A stretch of 64,000 bases of DNA from Nodosilinea sp. FACHB-131 (GTDB taxonomy: Bacteria > Cyanobacteriota > Cyanobacteriia > Phormidesmidales > Phormidesmidaceae), in contig NZ_JACJOF010000003.1 of assembly GCF_014695395.1 (NCBI RefSeq), forward strand, positions 62,001-126,000. Direction: 5' to 3'. Positions within the stretch are counted from its first letter, which is position 1. The number at the start of each line of letters is the position of its first letter. Of the stretch, positions 48,490 to 58,550 are shown piece by piece. Below the pieces are notes generated by a model. It searched no databases. It had not been told where the DNA came from and was given only the letters and a program-made list of their open reading frames with translations. Position numbers and translations under genes: made by a program.

Positions 48490-49976
48490 TGATTACCCAG
48501 CAGTTTCACTCGTGTTTGCGCCGCCTTCGTTGCCGCTGGTACGTTGTCTTGGGGCTGTTGGTCGCCCTCAGCTGCATTGTGGTCGCCCAGCCCGCCGCCG
48601 CCCATTGGGGAGATTTGGCCGCCGCTGAAATTGCCACAGAGGGGACAGAAACGCGCATTGCCCTAACCTACCCAACTGGGTTGACCGCCTTTGCCGACGA
48701 CGACGGCAGCGGACAGCTCTCTCCCAGTGAACTGATTCGCCATCAAGAGGCATTGACGCGGCAGCTTGAGTCCGCGATCGCTCTCAGAGATAGCCGTAAC
48801 CAGTCACCCCGGCTGACCCTCCAGCCCGCCGTAGACAGTGCCTCTGCCAATGCCAGAATTGCCCCCGGCAGCCACACCACGCTGCAACTGTTGTACGCCT
48901 GGGCAGAGCCACCCTCGGGGTTGGCGATCGCCTACACCTTGTTCCCGCCCGATGCGCCCGAGGCCAGCTGCCTGGCTACCATTGCCCAAAACGGGCAGGT
49001 CACCAACCATGTCTTCACCCCTGAAGACCCCACCTTCACTGTGAGACCCGCAGGCTCAGCCGCTTTGGGCAGCAAAGCCTGGTTTGTCACGCTGCTCGGC
49101 GCATTCTTGTGGGGGGCGGTGCATTCGCTGTCGCCGGGACACGGCAAAACCTTGGTGGGAGCCTATCTGGTGGGCGAACGGGCCACCTCTCGCCACGCCT
49201 TGTTTTTGGCGCTGACGACCACCGTCACCCACACTCTTGGCGTCTTTGCCCTAGGTTTCATCACCCTGGCGGCAGCCCGCTATGTGCTGCCCGAGCAAAT
49301 TTACCCCTGGCTGAGCCTGCTCTCGGGGGCCATGATTGTCTACATCGGTGCCAATCTGATTGCTCAGCGGCGGCAGCGCCCTAGTCATCACCACAGCGCC
49401 CATGCTCACGCCCCTAATGAATTGGCCCATGCCCACGCCCACTCTCCCAGTGAACTGGCTCACGCCCATGCCCACAAAAACTTCCGCGACCGCGATCGCT
49501 CGCCCCACACCCACGACCGCCCTCACCATTCCCATAGGCATCACTCCCGTGCCGAGCATCACACTCACGGCTCCGAGCATCATACCCATGCCCACGACTC
49601 CACTCATCACCACCACGGCGAACCCCATAGTCACTTGCCTGTGATGCCCGACGGCACTGCCATATCCTGGCGCGGGTTGCTCATGCTGGGGGTGTCGGCG
49701 GGGCTAGTGCCCTGTCCAGCGGCCCTAGTGCTGCTGCTGGGGGCGATCGCCTTTGGTAACCCGGTTTCAGGGTTGCTGCTAGTGGTGGCCTTTAGCTTAG
49801 GACTAGCCAGTGTTTTAGCGGGTTTGGGCCTGCTGCTGGTCTCGGCCAAACGAGTGTTTAAGCAGGTGCCCGTGCCTCGCCTTCAGTCCTTGCAGTGGCT
49901 ACCGCTGGCCAGCGCGGTGGGTATCACCATCATCGGTTTGGGCATTTCAGCCCGATCGCTCATGCAGCTGCTCTAG
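48489..49976 (+). CDS. NicO/RcnA-type nickel-cobalt exporter with His-rich loop (495 aa)
   Basis: A signal-type N-terminus and a ~170-residue extracytoplasmic domain (AAAHWGDLAAAEIATEG) precede a NicO-family membrane domain: WGAVHSLSPGHGKTLVGAYL, the hallmark, then a long His-rich cytoplasmic or periplasmic loop (about residues 300-385), then MLGVSAGLVPCPAALVLLLG, another hallmark. It should export Ni2+ or Co2+. The N-terminal domain resembles those of HupE/UreJ-adjacent exporters. Start ATG 48489 is coupled to the TPR gene; GTG 48486 is possible. Confidence 0.85.
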   Translation: MITQQFHSCLRRLRCRWYVVLGLLVALSCIVVAQPAAAHWGDLAAAEIATEGTETRIALTYPTGLTAFADDDGSGQLSPSELIRHQEALTRQLESAIALRDSRNQSPRLTLQPAVDSASANARIAPGSHTTLQLLYAWAEPPSGLAIAYTLFPPDAPEASCLATIAQNGQVTNHVFTPEDPTFTVRPAGSAALGSKAWFVTLLGAFLWGAVHSLSPGHGKTLVGAYLVGERATSRHALFLALTTTVTHTLGVFALGFITLAAARYVLPEQIYPWLSLLSGAMIVYIGANLIAQRRQRPSHHHSAHAHAPNELAHAHAHSPSELAHAHAHKNFRDRDRSPHTHDRPHHSHRHHSRAEHHTHGSEHHTHAHDSTHHHHGEPHSHLPVMPDGTAISWRGLLMLGVSAGLVPCPAALVLLLGAIAFGNPVSGLLLVVAFSLGLASVLAGLGLLLVSAKRVFKQVPVPRLQSLQWLPLASAVGITIIGLGISARSLMQLL

Positions 49977-50051
49977 CGCCTGACCAAAGTTTCACCGTCA
50001 ATGTTTTTGCTCACCGCCCGATTTGCCCCTTTCAATTACAGGATGCACACC

Positions 50052-50333
50052 ATGCCAACTCTCCTGCGCTGGACAATGACCCTGCCCTTGGCGATCGCCT
50101 TTGTCTCGCCCGCCCTGGCCAATCCGGCAGCCCCCCGGCAGGCCGAATCCGTCGTGTCGCTCTTTTGCTACATGGTCACCACTAACGGCCAGGTGCGCGA
50201 CCTGTCATCGCTCTGCGGCAGCTCTACGAATGCCACCCCTCAACCAGTGGTTCAAAACACCGAGCCCTGCTATTTCTTAGACAGCGATGGCAAACCCTGC
50301 ACGGCAACGGGTAGACCCGTCTTTAGCAATTAG
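50052..50333 (+). CDS. Small secreted cysteine-containing protein (93 aa)
   Basis: The ATG at 50052 gives a good signal peptide (LLRWTMTLPLAIAFVSPALA); upstream ATGs at 50001 and 50043 are also in frame. The mature part has four cysteines (SLFCYMV, SSLCGSS, EPCYFLDSDGKPC), perhaps as two disulfides. No family recognised. Its end overlaps the convergent DUF547 gene by 11 bp. Confidence 0.55.
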   Translation: MPTLLRWTMTLPLAIAFVSPALANPAAPRQAESVVSLFCYMVTTNGQVRDLSSLCGSSTNATPQPVVQNTEPCYFLDSDGKPCTATGRPVFSN

Positions 50334-51036
50334 CGCTATTGGCCTGATCGTTTAGGCTCCAGTCGTAGGGCAGGTAGCGGATTTCGGTCAGAGCCGACAG
50401 GGGTGAACTCGGGCTCAGGTACGTGCCGATGTAGTCAGGCACCGAGGGGGCAACCCGTAAGAAGTCTTCGCCGTACCACTTAAAGATCATGCTGCAGTAG
50501 AGCACTCCGGTCTCGGCGTCGTAGCGCACCTTGTCGGGATTGTGGATGAAGCGGTGGGCGTCGGTTTCGAGTTGGGCTTCTACAATATCGGGCCAGTAGG
50601 CTTCATTGCGCAGAATCGGGCAACCCCCCGAGGCACAGACCAGGGCAAAGTGCGTGCGTGGCTCTTTGAACTGGGGGCGCAGCAGGTCGTGTTCCAGATT
50701 GTTCAAGCTGACGGATTTGCCGTCGAGCCCGTAGAGAGCGCGGCTGAAAAATCGCCAGAAAGCCAGCCAGTTGGGGATCCCCAGCACCTTGGGTAAAATC
50801 GAGTCGATGGGGTAGCGCGCCAGCACCTGCTGAATGGCGAGGGCGTTGTAGAGGTTGATGATCAGAGCCAACGATTCTTCAGAGGTCAGGCCATCGCGGC
50901 TGTCGGGCAACGAAGTCAGCCAGGCGTCCAGATCGGGAGCAGCCTCGCGCTGCCAGCGGGCGTAGTTAACCCGACCCTGGTCATCGACGTAGGTCTGAAG
51001 CAGCGTATTCCAGGGGGTAAAATTCACCATGCCCAT
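50323..51036 (-). CDS. DUF547 family protein (237 aa)
   Basis: The DUF547 pattern is visible: ALIINLYNALAIQQVLARYP, LNNLEHDLLRPQFKEPRTHF, and ALVCASGGCPILRNEAY, with the family's conserved Cys. Several cyanobacterial arsenosugar-type clusters carry a DUF547 gene, and two TIGR0428x glycosyltransferases are near. Start could be 51036 or 51030 (both ATG). Confidence 0.85.
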   Translation of the reverse strand: MGMVNFTPWNTLLQTYVDDQGRVNYARWQREAAPDLDAWLTSLPDSRDGLTSEESLALIINLYNALAIQQVLARYPIDSILPKVLGIPNWLAFWRFFSRALYGLDGKSVSLNNLEHDLLRPQFKEPRTHFALVCASGGCPILRNEAYWPDIVEAQLETDAHRFIHNPDKVRYDAETGVLYCSMIFKWYGEDFLRVAPSVPDYIGTYLSPSSPLSALTEIRYLPYDWSLNDQANSANC

Positions 51037-51062
51037 CTCCTGCGCCTGACGCGTAATGCCTT

Positions 51063-51596
51063 ATGTTCTCAATGCCAACCCCGACGGTGCCACTGCGGAC
51101 CCTAGCGCAAGCCTTGGCCTGGTGGGCCGTAAGCCGCTGGGTGCAGCGGGCGTTTCCGGGAGTGCCAACTCTGACGACTCAACAGCTAGCCGAATGGTTA
51201 AGCCAGGGCAGAGCACCTTTCCCTATTCTGCTCGATGTGCGCGGAGACGACGAGTTTGCCGTTAGTCACTTGCCGGAAGCCCACCGCGTCGCCAGTCTAG
51301 AGGCGGCACTGGCTCTGGGGTTAGACCGAGGCCAGCCCATCGTGGCCTACTGTTCGGTGGGCTATCGCTCGGCCCGACTAGTGAACCAACTGCAAGGACT
51401 GGGTTACACCGAGGTCTATAACTTGGCGGGGTCTATCTTTAAGTGGGCTAATGAGGGGCGATCGCTGGTTAGCCAAAGCCAGCCCGAGCCCCAAGTGCAT
51501 CCCTACAACGCCATTTGGGGAGTATTGCTCAAGCCTGGTCTTGCCTCCCCCCTAGCCAGAGATGGGGAACAGTCCAGGGATGACAGCGTTCTCTAA
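51063..51596 (+). CDS. Rhodanese-like sulfurtransferase (177 aa)
   Basis: The single rhodanese domain (about residues 36-135) contains ILLDVRGDDEFAVSHLPEAH and the active-site loop YCSVGYRSARL with the catalytic Cys, followed by VYNLAGSIFKWANEGRSLV. The gene is divergent from DUF547 (26 bp apart) and convergent, overlapping by 4 bp, with the TIGR04282 gene. Possible ATG starts at 51063 and 51072. Role in this cluster unproven. Confidence 0.85.
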   Translation: MFSMPTPTVPLRTLAQALAWWAVSRWVQRAFPGVPTLTTQQLAEWLSQGRAPFPILLDVRGDDEFAVSHLPEAHRVASLEAALALGLDRGQPIVAYCSVGYRSARLVNQLQGLGYTEVYNLAGSIFKWANEGRSLVSQSQPEPQVHPYNAIWGVLLKPGLASPLARDGEQSRDDSVL

Positions 51597-52243
51597 ACGC
51601 CCCTGCTGACGATGCGCTCCCACTGGGGTAGGTCGGCGGGATAGTCAATGTCGGTGAGGGGGGTCAGCAGTTCCACGGTGAGACCTTGGGCAGTGGCGAT
51701 CGCCAAAGTTTGCTCCAGTACCCGATCGGTGCCCCAGTCGATGTCCTGGAATAGGGCAGTCTCTAGCTGCCGCAGCCCAATCAGGTAGTAGCCGCCGTCG
51801 GTGGCGGGGCCAATCGTCACATCGACCCGCTCTAGCGCCTGGAGAGCGGCGGCTAAGTGATCGACACCCAGAGCGGGGCAGTCGCTGCCAATGGCGATCG
51901 CCCCAGGGCGGCCCAGCGCAAAGCTTTGGCCAAAAGCGGCGATCAGGCGATCGCCCAGGGAACCTGAGCTTTGGGCGCAATAGGTAACGGCACTGCCCAA
52001 CCAGTCCTGCATCTGCGCCAGATTTCCCCCAGCAAAGTGAACCTCCACCGCCAGGGGCAAACGCTGGGTCGCTGCCGTCACCTGGGTGAGCACATGCTCA
52101 GTCATCTGGCGCTGCAGCGTCGCGGCCCCCTCCGGCCCCAAATGAGGAATTAGGCGAGTTTTGGTGAGTCCGGGCTCTGGGTAGCGAGTAAACATCAGCA
52201 GGCCAAAGGGCCTCTCTCCAGCGCTGGCCTGTGGTCGAGCCAT
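51593..52243 (-). CDS. TIGR04282-like glycosyltransferase (216 aa)
   Basis: The N-terminal GLLMFTRYPEPGLTKTRLIP, a nucleotide-binding-like start (K-T-R-L), then AIAIGSDCPALGVDHLAAAL and IGPATDGGYYLIGL match the TIGR04282 type, related to nucleotidyl- and glycosyltransferases of arsenosugar clusters. It may act with the TIGR04283-like enzyme at 42722. The arsenosugar link is by family; no ArsM-type methyltransferase is visible in the window. Confidence 0.8.
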   Translation of the reverse strand: MARPQASAGERPFGLLMFTRYPEPGLTKTRLIPHLGPEGAATLQRQMTEHVLTQVTAATQRLPLAVEVHFAGGNLAQMQDWLGSAVTYCAQSSGSLGDRLIAAFGQSFALGRPGAIAIGSDCPALGVDHLAAALQALERVDVTIGPATDGGYYLIGLRQLETALFQDIDWGTDRVLEQTLAIATAQGLTVELLTPLTDIDYPADLPQWERIVSRGV

Positions 52244-52426
52244 GGTGAACCTGCCCCTGCGGTATTGGTGCTATTTATCATGGGCCACTATTGTTCCAGG
52301 CGCCAACCTGGGGCGATCGCAGGTGACGCGCTATCAATAGTTTTTCGTAACCCAATAACTAATCTATAGAACAAGCCTTAACCGGTCGAGTAGCGGCAGC
52401 AGACCAGCGCCCTGATGTACACCAAC

Positions 52427-52453
52427 AAAAAGGCGCGACCGAGGTCGCGCCTT
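52427..52453 (-). terminator. Terminator of the htrA gene
   Basis: The stem AAGGCGCGAC / GTCGCGCCTT with a CGAG loop is followed on the minus strand by TTTTTG. It lies 44 bp after the protease stop codon. Confidence 0.85.
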
Positions 52454-52496
52454 GATGCATCGGTTCCACCGTAACGAGGGGAACCTGGTAGATGCA

Positions 52497-53804
52497 TTAG
52501 CGAGTCGGCACGTTGCCGGGACGCACCGTGATGGTTTGCTCGCGACCGTCGCGTCGCAGAGTCAAAGCCAAATCCTGGCCAACGGTCGAGCCCTCCACCG
52601 CCTGCTGGACAGCGGCACTTTCCTTGACGGGCTGGCCTTCCACCGCCACAATCACATCACCTTCGCGCAGGCCACCTCGGGCTGCGGGGGAGTTAGGCAT
52701 CACCTGCACAATCAGTACGCCTTCCTCTTCCTCCACAGTGAAAGGCCGGTCGGGGCTATTGTTGATGTTTTCCTTCACCTCAGGCGACAGATTCGCCATT
52801 TGAATGCCAAGGTAGGCATGCTCCACCCGGCCGGTTTCGATCAGCTGGGCGCTGATCCGCTGCACAGTGTTAATGGGAATGGCAAAACCAATACCCTGCG
52901 CTCCTTGAATGATGGCGGTGTTGACGCCAATTACCTCGCCGTTGAGGTTGAGCAAAGGACCGCCGGAGTTGCCGGGGTTAATGGCGGCGTCGGTTTGAAT
53001 AAATTCAACCCGCTTGTCGGGCACGCCCACCTCGCGGCTAGAGCGACCAGTGGCGCTGATGATCCCAGCGGTAACTGTACTGTCGAGGCCCAGCGGGTTG
53101 CCAATGGCGATCGCCCACTCGCCCGTCTGCAGCTGATCTGAGTCGCTAATGGATACGGTGGGCAGGTTGTCAGCCTCAATTTTGATCACGGCCACGTCAG
53201 TCACCTGATCGGCCCCCAGCACCTCGCCGGTGAAGCTACGACCGTCCGTCAGGGTGACCTGCACCTCGTCGGCCCCAGCCACCACGTGGGCGTTAGTGAT
53301 AATTTGTCCGTCGGCAGAGGTAATGAAGCCAGAGCCCACGCCCCGCTGCACTTGCTCTCCTTGCGGCATCTGCATGTTGCCAAAGAACTGCCGGAAGAAC
53401 GGGTCTTGGAACATCGGCGGCAGGTTGGTTTGCACCGTGCGGGTCGCGTTAATGCGAACAACCGAGGGTTCTACCTGACGCACGATGTCGGCGATGACGT
53501 TGGGGTTAGACACCGAGGGCGCGATCGCCAGACCGTTCTGAGCAACACTGCTCCGGGGTTGGCTTTCTTGAGCCTCTGCCTCAGGGGCAGCTGAATCGCG
53601 ATCGCTGTTCCAGAAGCCGTTATCCCAAAAGACATCGGTCGTGGTCGGCTGGCTGTTGCTCGAAGGCTGCACCAGGGCGCTGATGGCCTGGCCGCCGACA
53701 GTGGCAATTCCTGCCCCCAACATCACCAGGGCTAACGACTTCGCGGCGGGCCGCACACTGCGCCCAGAACCCCGCTCAGAACGCTCAGAACCATCCTTCT
53801 CCAT
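52497..53804 (-). CDS. htrA: HtrA/Hho-type periplasmic serine protease (435 aa)
   Basis: The start at 53804 is chosen for GAGGT 8 bp upstream. An N-terminal TM or signal segment ([18 protein letters not shown]) precedes the trypsin-like domain: catalytic His in [12 protein letters not shown], Asp in [11 protein letters not shown] and Ser in [15 protein letters not shown] single C-terminal PDZ domain follows (about residues 330-430, [20 protein letters not shown]). Cyanobacteria usually have HtrA, HhoA and HhoB paralogues; which one this is cannot be told. It degrades misfolded envelope and thylakoid-lumen proteins. Confidence 0.9.
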   Translation of the reverse strand: MEKDGSERSERGSGRSVRPAAKSLALVMLGAGIATVGGQAISALVQPSSNSQPTTTDVFWDNGFWNSDRDSAAPEAEAQESQPRSSVAQNGLAIAPSVSNPNVIADIVRQVEPSVVRINATRTVQTNLPPMFQDPFFRQFFGNMQMPQGEQVQRGVGSGFITSADGQIITNAHVVAGADEVQVTLTDGRSFTGEVLGADQVTDVAVIKIEADNLPTVSISDSDQLQTGEWAIAIGNPLGLDSTVTAGIISATGRSSREVGVPDKRVEFIQTDAAINPGNSGGPLLNLNGEVIGVNTAIIQGAQGIGFAIPINTVQRISAQLIETGRVEHAYLGIQMANLSPEVKENINNSPDRPFTVEEEEGVLIVQVMPNSPAARGGLREGDVIVAVEGQPVKESAAVQQAVEGSTVGQDLALTLRRDGREQTITVRPGNVPTR

Positions 53805-53923
53805 TGCTGTTACCTCGTTTATATCTCGCATGTTTACAACAATAGAGTTATGGTATGGCGCGGCAATGGCGGGCGGGTGGCGAAGCTGTGACACTTTGGC
53901 CCGTTTGGCTGTGACGATTTGGC

Positions 53924-53966
53924 GTAGGGGGTATGGGGTATAGGGTTGAGGGTGTAGGGGTTAGGG
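53924..53966. repeat. Short G/T-rich tandem repeat tract
   Basis: Near-heptameric units such as GTAGGGGGTATGGGG and TAGGGTTGAGGGTGTAGGGG occur between htrA and rimK. Such short tandem repeats are common in filamentous cyanobacteria. Confidence 0.55.
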
Positions 53967-54008
53967 AATAGCCTTAGACCCTAGACCTTAAACCTTGCCC
54001 CAAGCCCT

Positions 54009-54929
54009 CTAGTATTTGATGCCGTCGCGGTCCTTATCCTTTTTGGGCACGTTGGGCGCGGAATGTTTGGCTACAAAATCAATAATCTTGCCCGCCACAT
54101 CTATGTCGGTAGCCTTTTCGATCCCCTCTAGGCCGGGCGACGAGTTGACCTCCATCACCACGGGGCCGTGGTTGGAGCGCAGCAGATCTACCCCAGCCAC
54201 CCGCAGGCCCATGGCCTTGGCGGCGCGAATGGCGGTGCTGCGTTCCTCGGGGGTGAGGCGCACGCGGCTGGCCGATCCACCCCGGTGCAGGTTGGAGCGA
54301 AACTCCCCTGGCGCCCCCTGGCGCTTCATGGCGGCCACTACCTTGTCGCCGATCACAAAGCAGCGAATATCCATGCCGCCCGCTTCTTTGATAAATTCCT
54401 GCACCAAAATGTTGGCGTCGAGGCCGCGAAAGGCCTCAATCACCGACTTGGCCGCCTGCTGGGTTTCGGCCAGCACCACGCCAATGCCCTGAGTGCCTTC
54501 CAGCAGCTTGATCACCAGGGGAGCACCGCCGACGATATCGACGAGGCCGTCAATGTCTTTGGTGGAGTGGGCAAAGCCGGTCACCGGTAGGCCAATGCCT
54601 CGACGGGCCATAATTTGCAGCGATCTGAGCTTGTCGCGTGATCTGGAGATTGCCATAGAGGTGTTGGCCGTAAACACCCCCATAATTTCAAACTGGCGCA
54701 CCACCGCCGTGCCGTAGAACGTGTTTGACGCTCCGATGCGGGGAATCACCGCATCAATATCAATTAGGGGTTGGCTTTGATACATCACTTTGGGCTGGTG
54801 GGAGGTGATGTTCATGTAGCAGCGCAGGTGGTCAATCACCTGTACTTCGTGGCCACGTTCTTCCCCCGCCTGCTTCAGTCGCCGCGTCGAGTAGAGGGTG
54901 GCATCCCTGGATAAAATCGCAATTTTCAT
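54009..54929 (-). CDS. rimK: RimK-type ATP-grasp ligase (306 aa)
   Basis: [20 protein letters not shown] is the standard RimK start. The ATP-grasp features are clear: [59 protein letters not shown] and [17 protein letters not shown]. RimK adds glutamates to the C-terminus of ribosomal protein S6 or makes related poly-glutamate modifications. It lies after a retropepsin-like gene, the usual RimK partner. Start 54929 matches family length; ATG 54947 overlapping the upstream stop is also possible. Confidence 0.9.
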   Translation of the reverse strand: MKIAILSRDATLYSTRRLKQAGEERGHEVQVIDHLRCYMNITSHQPKVMYQSQPLIDIDAVIPRIGASNTFYGTAVVRQFEIMGVFTANTSMAISRSRDKLRSLQIMARRGIGLPVTGFAHSTKDIDGLVDIVGGAPLVIKLLEGTQGIGVVLAETQQAAKSVIEAFRGLDANILVQEFIKEAGGMDIRCFVIGDKVVAAMKRQGAPGEFRSNLHRGGSASRVRLTPEERSTAIRAAKAMGLRVAGVDLLRSNHGPVVMEVNSSPGLEGIEKATDIDVAGKIIDFVAKHSAPNVPKKDKDRDGIKY

Positions 54930-54943
54930 GACGCTTCTAGGAG

Positions 54944-55435
54944 TCATCCTTGGGGGTTGTGCTTGGGGGTAGATGTCGGCAAAGGGGTTTGTTCGGGCAG
55001 GGGTTGCAGGTACGATCGCCCCGGATCCACCAAATAGCGACGGCGCACCGCCTGGCGACCCAGCAGCATGCGAAAGCCCATGTCGTCGCGATTGGTCAGC
55101 GTCAGCTCAATTGCCCATACCGCGCCGCCTACCTGCACCAGGGTTTCAATCACCGGTCGCAGCTCTTCCTGCCCTCCTGAGTTGCGCACCATGCGCTCCT
55201 CTAGCAGAGTGGCCTCGGCGGTAACAATATAGTCGTCATTGCGCTGGATGGGATGGGCGTGAAAGCGCACCATAGCCCTGCCTGCCTGCTCAAAGCGCTC
55301 CACAGCAAAGGCATGGAGAGCCGATGACCGCGCTCCGGTATCAATCTTAGCTTTGATGACCTGAACTCCCAGCGTCGGCAGGGCTATCCACTCTCGCCAA
55401 CCAATAATTGCAGCCGTTGCAGCACCAGAACGCAT
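54944..55435 (-). CDS. RimB/Zn_protease-family retropepsin-like protein (163 aa)
   Basis: It contains the DTGA aspartic-protease signature ([16 protein letters not shown]) and a later [20 protein letters not shown] motif, typical of the ATP-dependent zinc protease/RimB family (PF05618 type). Genes of this type sit next to rimK, as here. It may process or trim RimK products. An acidic/proline-rich C-terminal tail follows. Confidence 0.85.
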   Translation of the reverse strand: MRSGAATAAIIGWREWIALPTLGVQVIKAKIDTGARSSALHAFAVERFEQAGRAMVRFHAHPIQRNDDYIVTAEATLLEERMVRNSGGQEELRPVIETLVQVGGAVWAIELTLTNRDDMGFRMLLGRQAVRRRYLVDPGRSYLQPLPEQTPLPTSTPKHNPQG

Positions 55436-55476
55436 ACCACCTCTGAGAGCATAACAGGACAGGGGACGGTTTTAGC

Positions 55477-57225
55477 CTAGGGGCTCCCCGTCTGGGGAAG
55501 AGGGGTCAAAGGCTGGTCTGGCAGCGGGTCTGGGGAGTCGCTCGCCGGTTCAGGATTGCGATCGGGTAAATTTTGCAGGCTCTCGGGGGTGAGAGTAGCC
55601 AGCAAGCTCAGCAGGTAGGGCTCACCGCCGAGAGCCGCCGCAAAGGCGGGAGTCAGAGCGGGCTGAAAACGCTGATCGCCCTCCAGGGTGAGCTTGAAAT
55701 AGGCCAATCCCAACACCTGCATGTAGGACCACACCAGCTCGGGATTGAGTCCGACAAGCTCTGGCGGAATCGTGAGCGGCTGATCGCTCTGGGCGATATC
55801 CCCAATCGTCGAGAAATGAGTGCCTCGATTGATCAGCAGCAGGTAGCGATCGCGGGCGGTCAGCCAGGTAAAGGGCTCGATCTGTTCTGGAAAGGCGGGT
55901 GCCACCGTATCAGCCGTGCCCGCTACCACCATGATCGGCACCTCGATCTGGCCGTAGCCAGTGGGCCCAAACAGAGCGCTGCCGATGGGGTTCATCACAA
56001 ACACCGACTTGACGCGGGGATCGCCCAAACTGCTGCCCGGGTTGCTCAACCGCGCCGCCTGACACTGCAACAGCAGCGACGGATTAAACGACAGCGTGCT
56101 GGGGGGGCAGGCCGTTGCCAGCCCCGCCTCATCAAAGCTCGCTCCGGTCAGGGCCAGGGCCGTATAGCCCCCAAAGGACTGACCAATCACCCCCACTCGA
56201 TCTAGATCGAGCCGCCTGCGAATGGGGGAGGGGCTCTGGTTGAGCCGATCCAGAGTGTTGAGGGTCAGCGACACATCCCGCGGCCGACGCAAAAACTCTT
56301 CGTCCTGCACCACCGCGTCTGAGCGCCCCGCCAGCAGGGCATAGAGTTGCTGATCGTTGCTGCCGGGGTGCTCCAGGGTAGCCACCGCAATGCCCCCAGC
56401 AGCCAAATATTCCGCCAGATAGCTGTAGCTGTTCAGGGTGCCCCCCAGCCCGTGGGAGATCACCACCAGGGGAAACCCTGTGGCCGGTACCCCTGCTCGC
56501 CCCGGCAGCACCTCGGGCAGGTAGAGCTGCACCGGGCTGGGCAACCCCGGCACCACGACCTGAATGCGATCGACGCCGTACTGACGCTCGCTCTGCACCA
56601 GTTGCAGCAGCGCGTTGACATCGACTGGGTTGGCAGCGGCCTCGGCGGTGGCGATCGCCTGCACTTGGTTAAAGGCCGCCTCCGACTGCAAAATTGTCTG
56701 GTTGATCTCCTGGGCGATCGCCAGCCCCTCGATCAGGTCGATGCGCATGGCCTCGGTGGGGTAGGTCTTGAGCACGTTGACCAGGGTAAAGCCGCCCTCG
56801 GGGTCAGCAGCGGCCAAGATCAGAGCCCCGCGCAGGGCCTGCACGTTAGCTTGGCGCACGGGGGTTTGCACCACCCGACCAATCTGCTCCAGCAGCAGCA
56901 CCCCCTGCTCGGTGTAGAGAAACTGGGCCACCGCCACCGGGCTCAGCCCCGCTGGGGTGCTCAACACCTCTCGAATTTGGCCGAGCTGCTCATCCGATAT
57001 CTGAAGCTGTCGTCGATAGGCTTGCAGCTGAGGCGTGAGTTCGCCCGTGGCCGCAAACCGTTCTAAATCAGCGATCGGAATGGAGCGCTGCAAAATGCCG
57101 AAGGTCACAATCAGGTTTTCGGCAGCGGCGCTCGGCAGGGCCGTCGCCAGTGCCCCTAAAAGCCCTAGAGCCCAAGACAGCCCAAGCCGTCGCCAGGGGC
57201 GCGCGGTTTTCATAAAAGAAAGCAT
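55477..57225 (-). CDS. DUF1400 + alpha/beta-hydrolase secreted protein (582 aa)
   Basis: A signal peptide (LGLSWALGLLGALATALPSAAA) is followed by a DUF1400 region (about residues 28-155, NLIVTFGILQRSIPIADLER). The alpha/beta-hydrolase region then carries VVISHGLGGTLNSYSYLAEY, GVIGQSFGGYTALAL with the nucleophile Ser, and IMVVAGTADTVAP with an acid residue. The C-terminus is Pro-rich. This combination is characteristic of cyanobacteria. It probably hydrolyses esters outside the cytoplasm. Confidence 0.85.
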   Translation of the reverse strand: MLSFMKTARPWRRLGLSWALGLLGALATALPSAAAENLIVTFGILQRSIPIADLERFAATGELTPQLQAYRRQLQISDEQLGQIREVLSTPAGLSPVAVAQFLYTEQGVLLLEQIGRVVQTPVRQANVQALRGALILAAADPEGGFTLVNVLKTYPTEAMRIDLIEGLAIAQEINQTILQSEAAFNQVQAIATAEAAANPVDVNALLQLVQSERQYGVDRIQVVVPGLPSPVQLYLPEVLPGRAGVPATGFPLVVISHGLGGTLNSYSYLAEYLAAGGIAVATLEHPGSNDQQLYALLAGRSDAVVQDEEFLRRPRDVSLTLNTLDRLNQSPSPIRRRLDLDRVGVIGQSFGGYTALALTGASFDEAGLATACPPSTLSFNPSLLLQCQAARLSNPGSSLGDPRVKSVFVMNPIGSALFGPTGYGQIEVPIMVVAGTADTVAPAFPEQIEPFTWLTARDRYLLLINRGTHFSTIGDIAQSDQPLTIPPELVGLNPELVWSYMQVLGLAYFKLTLEGDQRFQPALTPAFAAALGGEPYLLSLLATLTPESLQNLPDRNPEPASDSPDPLPDQPLTPLPQTGSP

Positions 57226-57263
57226 GGCAGGGCCTTTGCAGGTCACGGTGCGCAGAGAAGCCG

Positions 57264-57752
57264 CTAATGGAGAATAGCCACAGGCTGTGCTGAAATGTGG
57301 TCAAGCAGCCCTTCGCAGGCATCTAGCAGGAGCTCAATGACGTAGGTAAACCCTTCAGGGCCACCATAGTAGGGATCAGGAACGTCTTTGTCGGGGTGGG
57401 TGCGGCAAAAGTCACACATCAACCGCACCCGATCGCGATGTTGGCCAGCGGGGTCGAGGGCCAAAATATCGCGGTAATTTTGGCGATCCATCGCCAAAAT
57501 GTAGTCAAAGCGGTCAAAGTCAACGGTGTCAAACTGGCGAGCGCGACCCACCAGGTCAAGGCCGTAGGCTTTGGCAGCTTGGGTCATGCGGCGATCGGGG
57601 GCACTGCCCACATGGTAGCTGGCGGTGCCTGCCGAGTCACACATCACCCGATCGCTCAGCTGCCGCTGCTCAATCAGGTGATTCATAATGTTTTCTGCCG
57701 AGGGCGACCTACAAATGTTGCCCAGGCACACGAATAAAAGGCGCGTTGTCAT
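57264..57752 (-). CDS. Low-molecular-weight protein-tyrosine phosphatase (162 aa)
   Basis: The N-terminal P-loop FVCLGNICRSPSAENIM has the Cx5R active site. The general-acid region DVPDPYYGGPEGFTYVIELL contains the conserved DPYYGG. Length is normal. It may dephosphorylate tyrosine kinases and exopolysaccharide regulators. It lies downstream of the ybaB gene on the same strand. Confidence 0.9.
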   Translation of the reverse strand: MTTRLLFVCLGNICRSPSAENIMNHLIEQRQLSDRVMCDSAGTASYHVGSAPDRRMTQAAKAYGLDLVGRARQFDTVDFDRFDYILAMDRQNYRDILALDPAGQHRDRVRLMCDFCRTHPDKDVPDPYYGGPEGFTYVIELLLDACEGLLDHISAQPVAILH

Positions 57753-57770
57753 AGCACTGGCCGCCGAGCT

Positions 57771-58115
57771 TTACAGACCGGGCAGGTTGAGGCCGCCGGT
57801 CAGCACCTCCATGCGATCGCGCATGGTGGCCGTCGACTTTTCATAGGCGTCTTTCATGGCTGTGGCCACCAGGTCAGAGAGCACCTCCGCTCCTTCATTG
57901 AGGGCTTCGGGGGCAATGGTCACGCCCTTTGGTTCCTGGTTACCGCTCATGGTGACCTTGACCAGGCCACCGCCCGACTCTCCTTGGATCTCCATTTGTT
58001 CCAGCTCTTCTTGCAGCTGCTTGGCCCCTTCTTGAATCTGCTGGGCTTTCTTGAAGGCCTCAGTGAGTTCCTTCATCTTGCCTAACCCAAACCCAAATCC
58101 TTGACCTTGTGACAT
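57771..58115 (-). CDS. YbaB/EbfC nucleoid-associated protein (114 aa)
   Basis: The characteristic start [20 protein letters not shown], the [20 protein letters not shown] region and the helical C-terminus ([20 protein letters not shown]) match the YbaB/EbfC family, a small DNA-binding dimer. Normal length. Confidence 0.9.
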   Translation of the reverse strand: MSQGQGFGFGLGKMKELTEAFKKAQQIQEGAKQLQEELEQMEIQGESGGGLVKVTMSGNQEPKGVTIAPEALNEGAEVLSDLVATAMKDAYEKSTATMRDRMEVLTGGLNLPGL

Positions 58116-58550
58116 GGAGTTTCTCTCAAACGTACAGCGCGCTGGCGGCGTGAATCCTGTGGTGCCAATCAGCTATTAGATTCTAGCGCCCAGCGGCAAA
58201 ATCTTAGAGTTTGAGAGTATTTCGTCTAAAAAAACCTCCTGTTGAGAGACGTGGCTCGGCCCAACGGGCTAGCTGCGTCGAAACTACAGATAGGTAGAGT
58301 AAGCGTCAGCTGATTGGGGCGCTTGCGAGCCTGGTATTTGACCAAGCTGGATTGTGGTAAGCTCTAGCGCCTGAAGGGTTTAGGATTTGAGGTATCGGGT
58401 TTGAGACAGGTTGTGAACCTGAAACCCTCTAAGTAGGGTTATCTACCCTTGGCCGGGGGTTGAGCTAAACCTTAGGCTTTATAAGTAGAGATACATTCGG
58501 TAGCCCGCGAGTGTGTCGCAGTTGCTCACGCTAGGGCTAAGCGCAGAACC
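58116..58550. other. Intergenic region upstream of the DUF1825 gene
   Basis: 435 bp with no supported gene. It contains several short inverted repeats (CGTCT...AGACG near 58229-58258; ACCCT...AGGGT near 58425-58440), and A/T-rich promoter-like sequence TTTATAAGTAGAGATACATT at about 58478-58498 ahead of the DUF1825 start. No known RNA family is recognised. Confidence 0.5.

Noticed and set aside
52452..53141. 229-aa antisense ORF opposite htrA
   Set aside because: It is a shadow of the conserved serine protease frame.
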